Under the pieces are notes generated by a model that searched no databases, was not told where the DNA came from, and saw only the letters and a list, made by a program, of their open reading frames with translations. From Nonomuraea guangzhouensis (GTDB lineage: Bacteria; Actinomycetota; Actinomycetes; Streptosporangiales; Streptosporangiaceae), in NCBI RefSeq assembly GCF_019396345.1, contig NZ_JAHKRM010000054.1, positions 1-53,798 on the forward strand: a DNA stretch of 53,798 nucleotides, in the 5' to 3' direction. This document shows, one piece after another, positions 32,163 to 38,834 of this stretch; within the stretch, counting starts at the first letter, position 1, and each line of letters starts with the position of its first letter. A program made the translations under genes and the position numbers.

Positions 32163-34307
32163 ATGGCAGCACGCAAGGACCAGAAGCGGCCCAAGGCCGA
32201 CTGGTCGCTGGCCTCACGCGGCGCGATCTCCAGCGCCGCCGTGGGGTTCCTCGGCCTGGCTGCCGCCACCAAGGTCGGCCACATGATGGAGCTCGAACCG
32301 TACTGGGCTGGCCTGGCCACCGGCGCGGGCGTCCTCGGCTCCATCGTCCGGTCGATGGGCGCCAACTCCTCCACCCCCAGCGTCATCTTCAAGCTGCTGC
32401 GCGTTCTGGTTGCGGGCGGATGGTCGACCTTCGCCTTGGCCACCGAGCCGACTCTGAATGGGATGCTGGCGCTCGGCGTCGCGGCAGGTACGGCCGCGGC
32501 GCTGGCCCCGTTCTACGAGACCGGCCCCGCGGCGACGACCACGCCCGGCCGGGCGGTGGTGCTGCGCAAGACCACCAAGCTGGCCGAGGAATGGGAGCAG
32601 CGGATCCTCAGCGTCACCAACCTGCGGGTCACCATCGACGAGGTGTCGCACTGGGCGACCGGATCCGGCTACACCCTCTACGGGTCGCTGCCGGTCGGCG
32701 CCACCCGCAAGAACCTCGAGTCCCACACCGATGCTCTCGCCGAGGCGGCCCGGCTGCCGAACGGCTGCGGCGTCGAGGTGCTCGGCGGGGAAAGGCGCGG
32801 CCTGTTCGTGATGAACGTGTCCACCGTGAACCGGCTCACCCAGGACGTGCCCTGGCCTGGTGAGCGGGTGATGGGCAGCATCAACGACCCGAAGGCGCTC
32901 GGCGACCACCGCGATTCCACCCCGGTCCTGGTGCATCTCCGCGAGGCGTCAGCGGTCGTCGTCGGTCAGCGCGGGTCCGGTAAGACCACCACCCTGCACG
33001 GCCTGACGTGGGCGTCCGGCATGAACAGGGACTCGCTCGTGTGGCACATGGACCTCAACGGCGGCGGCCTGTCGCAAGCCTGGCTCCGGCCGTGGATCGA
33101 CGGCGTCACCGACCGGCCCGCAGTCGACTGGGCGGCCGGCGACCTCGAAGAGGGGCTGGCCATGTCCGAGGTGATGCTGGAAATCCTGCTCGACAGGAAG
33201 ACCACGTACGCGCACCTGAAGTTGGACGCCGACACCGGGCTCATGCCGGTCGGCGACGGCCTGATGGCGCCGGTCGCCATCCAGTTGCTGGTCGACGAGG
33301 GCGCCGAAGTGCTGTCGCCGCAGCAGCGCGACCCGCTGAAGAAGCAGCTGCGCGACAACATCGAGGAGATCCAGCGCATCGGCCGGGACGGCGCCGGCAA
33401 CGTGCTCGTGTCGAGCCTGCGCGCCACACAGGACATGCTCGCCCCGAACATCGTCCGGCAGGCCACGCTGCGCATCGGGATGCTGTTCCAGGACCCGGCC
33501 GAGTACGCCTACCTGTACGGCTGGGGCTTCCCGTACACGCTCGACGACCTGAACGGCAAGGGCACCGGCTTCATCCAGACGTTGGAGACGCCGATCCGGC
33601 CGTGGAAGGCGGGCAACCTGCTGCCGTCCGCGATCCGCGAGGGCGCCATCTACATGGCCAACCACCGGCCGAACCTGGACGCGGCCGGCGTGGCGATCGG
33701 CGGCGACCTGTATGAAGGCCGCCTGGAGCGGATGAGAGCCCGGTTCACGCCTGGCGCCGACCTGGTGGCGCTGCCGACGACCTTCCTGCAGCGGCACGGT
33801 ATTGAGCTCGCCACCCCGGCTGTCCCCGGAGCGACGGCAGCGACGGCAGGACGCACTGCTGCTGCGGCTGCAGGGCCGGCCGCTCCGCCGCACCTGAAGG
33901 TGCTGCAGGGCGGGGCCGCCGACATCCTGGCCCGCTACAACCTGGAGCCCGACCGCGTGCCGACGCCGTTGCGCGCCGAGCAGGTGCACGCAGTCGAGGC
34001 AGCGCCCGGCCGAGTGGCGGTCGAGGATGTGGCGATACCTGCGCTGTTGATGGACCTGTTGGACCTGTACGCGCGGCACCGGGCCGACCGCCTGCACTCC
34101 AAAATGCTGGCCGCCGCACTCGGCATCACTCAGCAGAGGCTCGCCGCGCTCCTGCAGCCGCTCGGAATCCGCCCCATTCCGGACGTCTATTTCCGGGGGC
34201 ACCGCGCTCGTGGTTACGCCCGCTCCGACATCGAGCAGACGGCCACCCGGATCAGGACCGGACAGCTTGAAGTGCCGCCCGAGGTAGCCGAGTGGAGGGT
34301 GTCGTGA
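32163..34307 (+). CDS. TraB/FtsK-like DNA translocase (conjugal transfer)
   Basis: Actinomycete elements move as double-stranded DNA through a single FtsK/SpoIIIE-type hexameric motor. This 714-aa protein has N-terminal hydrophobic segments (about residues 22-40, 48-64 and 77-115), Walker A GQRGSGKTTT (about 269-278), Walker B IQLLVDEGAEV (about 372-382) and a C-terminal winged-helix domain (about 625-700) with a typical AAALGITQQRLAALL recognition helix. In TraB that domain reads 8-bp repeats at the clt locus. The ATG at 32163 follows GGGAGGCGAGG; the frame upstream to 31872 is a shadow. Repeat arrays follow immediately. Confidence 0.88.
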   Translation: MAARKDQKRPKADWSLASRGAISSAAVGFLGLAAATKVGHMMELEPYWAGLATGAGVLGSIVRSMGANSSTPSVIFKLLRVLVAGGWSTFALATEPTLNGMLALGVAAGTAAALAPFYETGPAATTTPGRAVVLRKTTKLAEEWEQRILSVTNLRVTIDEVSHWATGSGYTLYGSLPVGATRKNLESHTDALAEAARLPNGCGVEVLGGERRGLFVMNVSTVNRLTQDVPWPGERVMGSINDPKALGDHRDSTPVLVHLREASAVVVGQRGSGKTTTLHGLTWASGMNRDSLVWHMDLNGGGLSQAWLRPWIDGVTDRPAVDWAAGDLEEGLAMSEVMLEILLDRKTTYAHLKLDADTGLMPVGDGLMAPVAIQLLVDEGAEVLSPQQRDPLKKQLRDNIEEIQRIGRDGAGNVLVSSLRATQDMLAPNIVRQATLRIGMLFQDPAEYAYLYGWGFPYTLDDLNGKGTGFIQTLETPIRPWKAGNLLPSAIREGAIYMANHRPNLDAAGVAIGGDLYEGRLERMRARFTPGADLVALPTTFLQRHGIELATPAVPGATAATAGRTAAAAAGPAAPPHLKVLQGGAADILARYNLEPDRVPTPLRAEQVHAVEAAPGRVAVEDVAIPALLMDLLDLYARHRADRLHSKMLAAALGITQQRLAALLQPLGIRPIPDVYFRGHRARGYARSDIEQTATRIRTGQLEVPPEVAEWRVS

Positions 34308-34518
34308 CCCCCACGACCACCACGACCCACCACCACGGGGCACCACCACGACCACCACGACCACCACGACCCGCCCCCACGACCACCACGACCGGCCCAC
34401 AGCCTGCGGAAACACGCCTCGACAGGGACGTCCCGTGGTGGTCGTGGTGGCTCACCCCACCCCCCTCTCACGCCCTTCTGAACGCCGAAACCCCCACACC
34501 TTGACCGACCACCACGAC
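34301..34518. repeat. CACGACCAC tandem array after the translocase gene
   Basis: The hexamer CACGAC occurs at 34312, 34321, 34347, 34356, 34365, 34378, 34387 and 34513, and inverted at 34301 and 34441. Runs have exact 9-bp spacing. The first copy overlaps the translocase stop. The 242-bp gap to the next gene is otherwise empty. Its core GTCGTG/CACGAC is shared with the octamer cluster at 23996-24153. A clt (transfer origin) role is possible by position. Confidence 0.75.
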
Positions 34519-34549
34519 CACCACGGTTTGAAGATCTAAGGAGAACTCC

Positions 34550-35635
34550 ATGACCGCCTCAACATCGACGGCCAAGCCGCACGGGCTACGCCTGTGGTGG
34601 TGGATCCTGATCCTGGGCTGCCTGATTTCGGTCGTGCTCAATATCTGGCACGCGGTCACCTTGGAGACCCACGGCAAGGGACATCCGGTGCTCGGCATCA
34701 TCTTTGCCTTGGTGCCGGTCCTGTTCGCCGCACTGCTCTCCCACGGGTTGGTCAGCCCGGTCGTGGCGCAGTGGTTCAAGTGGCCGATCCTGGCGCTGTT
34801 CGCGATCGCCATGCTGACATCGATCTCGTCGCAGGCGGCCGTGCTCGCGCCGTACGGCGGCGGCTACGGCGGGGAGTGGTCCATCCCGATCGTCCTCGAC
34901 GCCTCCACGCTGCTCGCGTTGAACGCCATCACGACCGCCGCGACCAAGGCGCGCGAGGCTCTCGAAGAGGCCGACCGGGAGGCCGAGCTGGCGGGCATCA
35001 GGGCGGACATCAGGCCCGCTTTGGAGGCGGACATTCGCGCCGAGTACGAGGCGGACATGCCGCGCGTGCGGGCGGACATCGAGGCGGGCATCCGGGCCGA
35101 GTTGGAGGCGGACATGTCCGCCCGAGTAGAGGCCGCGAGGGCGGACATCGAGGCCCGCGCCGAGGCGGACATGACAGTCCGCCTGGAGACTGCGGAGGCG
35201 GACATCCGGCAGCGGGTCGAGGTCGAGATTGAGGCCCGGCTACGCCGCGAGATGGCCGAAGCGAGCAAGAGCCAGCCACACCGGAAAGCGCTCCCGCCCG
35301 GCTCTAAGAAGACGAACGGCAACGGTCTGAGCAGCAAAGACCGCGCCAAGATCCTGCTCGGCCAGAACCCGGAGATGACCGGCGGCGAGCTCGGCAAGGC
35401 GCTGGGCCTGGATCCGCGTTCTGGCCGCCGCCTGCTCGACCAGATCCAGAGCGAGCAGGGCGGCAGCACCCCCGGCGGGGGCGGACATGACGATCCGAAG
35501 GGGGCGGACGGGGCGGACATGTCCGCCTCACATGTCCGCCTTCGCGCCGTGCCGCGTCCGCCTGAAGACGCGGACATGTCCGCCCCTTCCAACGCGGACA
35601 TGTCCGCCCCTTCCAACGCGGACATGTCCGCCTGA
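34550..35635 (+). CDS. Spd-like membrane protein with coiled coil, repeats and HTH
   Basis: Three or four membrane segments (about residues 14-34, 47-66, 78-97 and 110-128) lead into a long charged coiled coil (about 130-240) built of repeats ending in ADI or ADM. A helix-turn-helix follows (about 265-305, EMTGGELGKALGLDPRSGRRLLDQI), then a tail of ADMSAPSN repeats. The layout resembles the DUF2637/SpdB-type proteins of AICEs, which spread the element between hyphal compartments. The ATG follows AAGGAG. The coding DNA is packed with GCGGACAT octamers. Confidence 0.7.
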   Translation: MTASTSTAKPHGLRLWWWILILGCLISVVLNIWHAVTLETHGKGHPVLGIIFALVPVLFAALLSHGLVSPVVAQWFKWPILALFAIAMLTSISSQAAVLAPYGGGYGGEWSIPIVLDASTLLALNAITTAATKAREALEEADREAELAGIRADIRPALEADIRAEYEADMPRVRADIEAGIRAELEADMSARVEAARADIEARAEADMTVRLETAEADIRQRVEVEIEARLRREMAEASKSQPHRKALPPGSKKTNGNGLSSKDRAKILLGQNPEMTGGELGKALGLDPRSGRRLLDQIQSEQGGSTPGGGGHDDPKGADGADMSASHVRLRAVPRPPEDADMSAPSNADMSAPSNADMSA

Positions 35636-35643
35636 TGTCCGCC
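35002..35643. repeat. Array of about twenty GCGGACAT octamers
   Basis: On the plus strand GCGGACAT lies at 35003, 35027, 35051, 35072, 35108, 35141, 35165, 35198, 35481, 35513, 35570, 35594 and 35618. The complement ATGTCCGC lies at 35114, 35519, 35532, 35576, 35600, 35624 and 35635. Five pairs fuse into palindromes GCGGACATGTCCGC, three of them (35570, 35594, 35618) in an exact 24-bp tandem repeat. Chance would give far fewer than one. The array lies in the gene after the translocase, where clt sites are found in related elements. Confidence 0.85.
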
Positions 35644-35683
35644 TCCCGCGGCGACGTCATCCCGAACCGAAGGAGATCACCGA

Positions 35684-35839
35684 ATGGACCTACAAGAGGT
35701 CGAACAGCAACTCCTCACCATCGAACAGAACGCTCTCTACGCCGAGCGAGCAAGGCTCACCGCGGCGGAGGACCTGGCGGCGCTCATCGACGTCGAGCTC
35801 GCCCAGATGCAGCAGACGCTCGACAACTGGCGCTGCTGA
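35684..35839 (+). CDS. 51-aa coiled-coil protein
   Basis: ATG at 35684 has AAGGAG at good spacing and the frame closes with TGA at 35837-35839. The peptide is almost entirely helical and acidic with heptad hydrophobics (LQEVEQQLLTIEQNALYAE, then LAALIDVELAQMQQTL), so it is probably a small coiled coil. No family recognised. Confidence 0.55.
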   Translation: MDLQEVEQQLLTIEQNALYAERARLTAAEDLAALIDVELAQMQQTLDNWRC

Positions 35840-35942
35840 ACGCGAGACGGGCGCGCATCAGTGTGATCACTCCCGCCAAGAAGCCTCACACCGAGCGCGC
35901 CCACTTCCCCCTCAACCCTCACGATCGAGAGGAACCATCATC

Positions 35943-36377
35943 ATGCAGCACTATCCCGACGTGGCCAACCACGATCCGGGCCTGGAACGAGCCGTCACGC
36001 TCGTGAAGGAGGCCCTTGGAGCCAACGAGCACGTGCATCGGCGCCGGCCGCTACGGCGGAACTGGTGGCGTGTCCGGCTCTTTGCCAGGTTCATGCTCTT
36101 CTGGGCGGTCGAGCGCAAGCTGTTGCGCCGCAACACCCGCATCAAGCTGATTCAGCGGGAGCTGTGCAAGGCGCTCGCCCCCGTCGAGGTCCTGCGGTTC
36201 GTGAGACCAACCAACAGGAAAGCCGCCTGGACGATGGCCTACGCCTGCCGGTGTGGCTGCGGCTACCCCGCTCTCGCCTACAGCAGCAGGCCCGACGCCC
36301 TGTTCTTCGGCACCTGCGCGGACGGCCATTCCACCACCCTCCACCCCCTCGACACGTGGAGAGGAGACCTGGCGTGA
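35943..36377 (+). CDS. Protein of unknown function with Cys cluster
   Basis: From ATG 35943 (GAGAGG upstream) the 144-aa protein has a basic region with a possible membrane-associated helix (RVRLFARFMLFWAVERKLL, about residues 39-57), and a C-terminal segment CRCGCGYPALAYSSRPDALFFGTC that may bind zinc. It is coupled to the Nudix gene by stop/start overlap. No family recognised. Confidence 0.6.
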   Translation: MQHYPDVANHDPGLERAVTLVKEALGANEHVHRRRPLRRNWWRVRLFARFMLFWAVERKLLRRNTRIKLIQRELCKALAPVEVLRFVRPTNRKAAWTMAYACRCGCGYPALAYSSRPDALFFGTCADGHSTTLHPLDTWRGDLA

Positions 36378-36937
36378 AGAAGTGCTGCCGTACGAGCGTC
36401 GGCGTCCTCATCGAGCAGGACGGGCGCTACCTGATGTTCGAGCGGGCCAAGTTCCCACCCGGCGTCGCCCCCGTCGCCGGCCACGCCCTCGACGAGCACC
36501 ACACGTACGAGGGCGCCGCCTACGCCGAGGTCCGCGAGGAGGTCGGCCTGGAAGTGGTGGACCTCACCCTCGTCTGGGCGGACTTCGCGGCCAACCGGTG
36601 CCGCCGCCAACTCGACGACGACGACCCGGGCCACGAGTGGCGGGTCTACTGGGCGCAGGTCCGCGGCGAGGTCGCCCCGAGCGAGGAGGAGACGCGCAAC
36701 GTCCGCTGGGTCGAGATTGCCGAGCTGCAGGAGCTCGCCAACATCACCATGGCCTACGCGAACGGCCACCTGACGGACGGCGAGTTCGCAGAGCGCCCTG
36801 GCCTTGAGCCGGTGTGGGTGGAGTGGTTCTACCACCTTGGGCACATCGAGCTGGCCCGGGACGACGACCAGGCTTGGGCATGCCTGGAGTCGATCCAAAG
36901 GCTGTACGCGAGAGAGCTGGAAGGAAGCAGCCGGTGA
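36374..36937 (+). CDS. Nudix-fold hydrolase-like protein, Pif candidate
   Basis: The 187-aa product from GTG 36374 has a Nudix-like region, GHALDEHHTYEGAAYAEVREEVGL (about residues 36-59 has EVREEVGL as the strict end). The Nudix box is imperfect: Ala replaces the usual Arg of REUXEE and the first Glu is out of register, so catalysis may be altered. In pSAM2 the Nudix protein Pif confers transfer immunity on the recipient. The gene lies downstream of the translocase in one operon, so an exclusion role is plausible but inferred. Confidence 0.7.
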   Translation: MKKCCRTSVGVLIEQDGRYLMFERAKFPPGVAPVAGHALDEHHTYEGAAYAEVREEVGLEVVDLTLVWADFAANRCRRQLDDDDPGHEWRVYWAQVRGEVAPSEEETRNVRWVEIAELQELANITMAYANGHLTDGEFAERPGLEPVWVEWFYHLGHIELARDDDQAWACLESIQRLYARELEGSSR

Positions 36938-37095
36938 GCCCGCTGCAGGCCGCACTTTGCCTGTTCGCGGGCCTCGGTGGCCTCGCTCTGGCGTGCGGCG
37001 CGATCTGGGTAATCGTGCGGCTGGCCAGTGCTCGCCCGGCCCGCCTGATCGACAGAGTCAACAACGGCCAGCCCAGAGAAGGGGAGCGCTCGTGA
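36934..37095 (+). CDS. 53-aa single-pass membrane protein
   Basis: GTG 36934 overlaps the Nudix stop and GTGA at 37092 overlaps the next start. One membrane segment (about residues 4-28) is followed by a short basic cytoplasmic tail. It is translationally coupled to the Pycsar-effector-like gene. Confidence 0.6.
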   Translation: MSPLQAALCLFAGLGGLALACGAIWVIVRLASARPARLIDRVNNGQPREGERS

Positions 37096-37601
37096 CCGCG
37101 CCAATCTCCCCGGACGCCCGACAGGTGAAAATGGCCGCCTACTTCACCCGCCAGGCCGAAGGCGCCCGCGCTGAACTGTGCCGGGCCGACGTCAAGGCGA
37201 ACACGCTGCTGACCGTCAACGGGACGATGTTCTCCGTCTTGACGGCGCTCGCTGTACTTGTCGGCCACGATCTGCCCGCCGGCGGAGTCCTCGGCGTCTG
37301 CCTCACGGTCGCCGCGCTCGGAACGTCCACGGTGATGCTCCTCCTGACGATCCTGCCGACGCTGCCCGGCCGCGGCGAGGGGGTCGGCTTCCCCGTCCTC
37401 GCCGGCTACCTGCCCGACCAGGTCAAGGAACTGTGCGAGAGCCCGCCCGTCGACCTGGAGGAGGAGCAGGGGGCGGAAGCGATCCGGCTGTCGAACATCG
37501 CCTACGACAAGCACGTCCGCGTCCAGGCCGCCACCCGCCTGCTGATCGCCGCGCTGGTGATGCTCGGCGTCACCGCCATCGCCCTGATCGTGTGGAAATG
37601 A
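37092..37601 (+). CDS. Pycsar TM effector-like protein (PycTM family)
   Basis: The 169-aa protein has the layout of the PycTM family: an N-terminal helix ending RADVKANTLLTVNGTMFSVL, two adjacent membrane segments (about residues 40-60 and 65-88), a cytoplasmic stretch with GFPVLAGY, then RLSNIAYDKHVRVQAATRLL and a last membrane segment. In Pycsar defence, a phage-induced cyclic pyrimidine nucleotide made by a cyclase activates such an effector, which damages the membrane. I find no cyclase gene in this window, so it is an orphan or has another trigger. Coupled to small membrane-protein genes on both sides. Confidence 0.65.
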   Translation: MTAPISPDARQVKMAAYFTRQAEGARAELCRADVKANTLLTVNGTMFSVLTALAVLVGHDLPAGGVLGVCLTVAALGTSTVMLLLTILPTLPGRGEGVGFPVLAGYLPDQVKELCESPPVDLEEEQGAEAIRLSNIAYDKHVRVQAATRLLIAALVMLGVTAIALIVWK

Positions 37602-37888
37602 AGGTGGACGACATGACCTCCGTGAACCCACCCGCCTGGCCCTCTCTGCTCGACGCACTCGGCGCGGTCGGCATGGTCGCCGTCGCGGTTCTGATCGTGT
37701 GGCGTCAGCCCGTCCTCTGCCTGCTGTTCGACGACGGGATGGCGTGGATGGTCACCGCCATTGCGGCCTCCTCGGCGCTGCTGTCGGCCTTCCACGTGTG
37801 GAAGGTCGGCGGAGCGCACCCTGCCGCGCTGCCGGTGGTGGCCACGTTCCTCATCACGCTCGCCCCAGTCTTCGGGTGGCCAGCATGA
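37598..37888 (+). CDS. 96-aa three-pass membrane protein
   Basis: The ATG at 37598 overlaps the previous stop (ATGA); a second ATG at 37613 has AAGGTGG upstream. Three hydrophobic segments span about residues 20-35, 48-65 and 73-92. Function unknown; by position it may act with the PycTM-like protein. Confidence 0.6.
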   Translation: MKVDDMTSVNPPAWPSLLDALGAVGMVAVAVLIVWRQPVLCLLFDDGMAWMVTAIAASSALLSAFHVWKVGGAHPAALPVVATFLITLAPVFGWPA

Positions 37889-38466
37889 GCGTGACCAGCA
37901 CCCCGTACGGCCGCAGCGCAGTGGACGCGATCAGCGAGGCCGTATCACTCGAGCATGACTTCTCCGGCTGGCTGGCAGCCGTCCTTGCGACGGTCGCGGT
38001 CAGGCGGCAGGCGGGCTACCTGGTCGCCCGTCTCCTGTCCGGCACGGTCGGCGAGGACGACGAACACCTGCACAACTACCGAAGCGGCGACACCGACCAG
38101 CAAGGGGGAGGGGTGGAACGCATGAACGCTGGCGAACTCGACGCCGCGATGGCTCGTCTGCTCGGAAACGAGACCATCTACAGGCGGGAAGCTGCGTTAG
38201 GTCAGGTCGGCGTGGACGCGGCCATCACCACGGCCATCGCGGACTGGCGGCTCTCCCGCCGCCGCTATGCCGCGCTCATGGCGAACGGCCAAGATGCCGC
38301 GTCGGACAGCGAGCTGCGTGAGGCCGGTGCCACCCTGATATGCCTCGGCCGGCTGCTCGCCTTGAAAGACGGGTTGCCCGCCGAGCACCACGTGTCGGCG
38401 TTCAACCGCGGCCGCGACCACCTGGACCGCCTCGATGCCACCAGCCACGAGAAGCCAGCGGGGTGA
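37885..38466 (+). CDS. Protein of unknown function ending the rightward operon
   Basis: ATG 37885 overlaps the previous stop. The 193-aa product has a weakly hydrophobic helix (GWLAAVLATVAVRRQAGYLVARLL) and a helical C-terminal half with WRLSRRRYAALMANG. I see no nucleotide-cyclase motifs. A strong bidirectional hairpin follows. Confidence 0.6.
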   Translation: MSVTSTPYGRSAVDAISEAVSLEHDFSGWLAAVLATVAVRRQAGYLVARLLSGTVGEDDEHLHNYRSGDTDQQGGGVERMNAGELDAAMARLLGNETIYRREAALGQVGVDAAITTAIADWRLSRRRYAALMANGQDAASDSELREAGATLICLGRLLALKDGLPAEHHVSAFNRGRDHLDRLDATSHEKPAG

Positions 38467-38500
38467 CGTTCGGCATCTGGCCGCACATAGAACGCGAAGA

Positions 38501-38534
38501 AGCCGCATCCCACCTGCGCAGGTGGGATGCGGCT
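38501..38534. terminator. Bidirectional intrinsic terminator between convergent operons
   Basis: AGCCGCATCCCACCTG (38501-38516) pairs perfectly over 16 bp with 38519-38534; a TTTCTTA follows on the plus strand and a pyrimidine-rich CTTCTT on the minus strand. It separates the rightward transfer operon from the leftward tape-measure operon. Confidence 0.9.
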
Positions 38535-38552
38535 TTCTTAGTTGCGGGGGCG

Positions 38553-38834
38553 TCAGCCGCGGTTGTCGGCGGCGACTTGGACCATGGCGGCGATCCACTG
38601 CTCCGACACCGGGTGTCCGGCCGCTTGGTCCCAGTTGTTGAAGGCGGCCGACAGGTGCAGGGTGAACAGGCCGATGAGCTCCGACAGCAGGAAGGCGATG
38701 TCCTGCGGTGTTTCGGCTATCTCCTCGATGGACTCCTGGAGCAGGCTGCCGAGCTCGGCCGGCTTCATGCCGGAGCGGTGTCCCGTCACCAGAGCAATCA
38801 GCAGGCCGGTCAGGTCGTCGACGTTGACGCTCAT
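38553..38834 (-). CDS. 93-aa protein downstream of the tape measure
   Basis: The ATG overlaps the tape-measure stop (ATGA), so the two are coupled. The product is helical and rather hydrophobic (AFLLSELIGLFTLHLSAAFNNW) with no signal peptide. No family recognised; its place after the tape measure would suit a small tail component. Confidence 0.6.
   Translation of the reverse strand: MSVNVDDLTGLLIALVTGHRSGMKPAELGSLLQESIEEIAETPQDIAFLLSELIGLFTLHLSAAFNNWDQAAGHPVSEQWIAAMVQVAADNRG

Noticed and set aside
34292..34504. A 70-aa Thr/His/Pro-rich frame over the CACGACCAC array, and the thought of a CRISPR
   Set aside because: The peptide is a translation of the tandem repeat with no ribosome site. The repeats are 9 bp with no unique spacers, so it is not a CRISPR array.
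36934..38466. A complete Pycsar operon
   Set aside because: None of the neighbouring genes shows cyclase motifs; only the effector-like protein is present.
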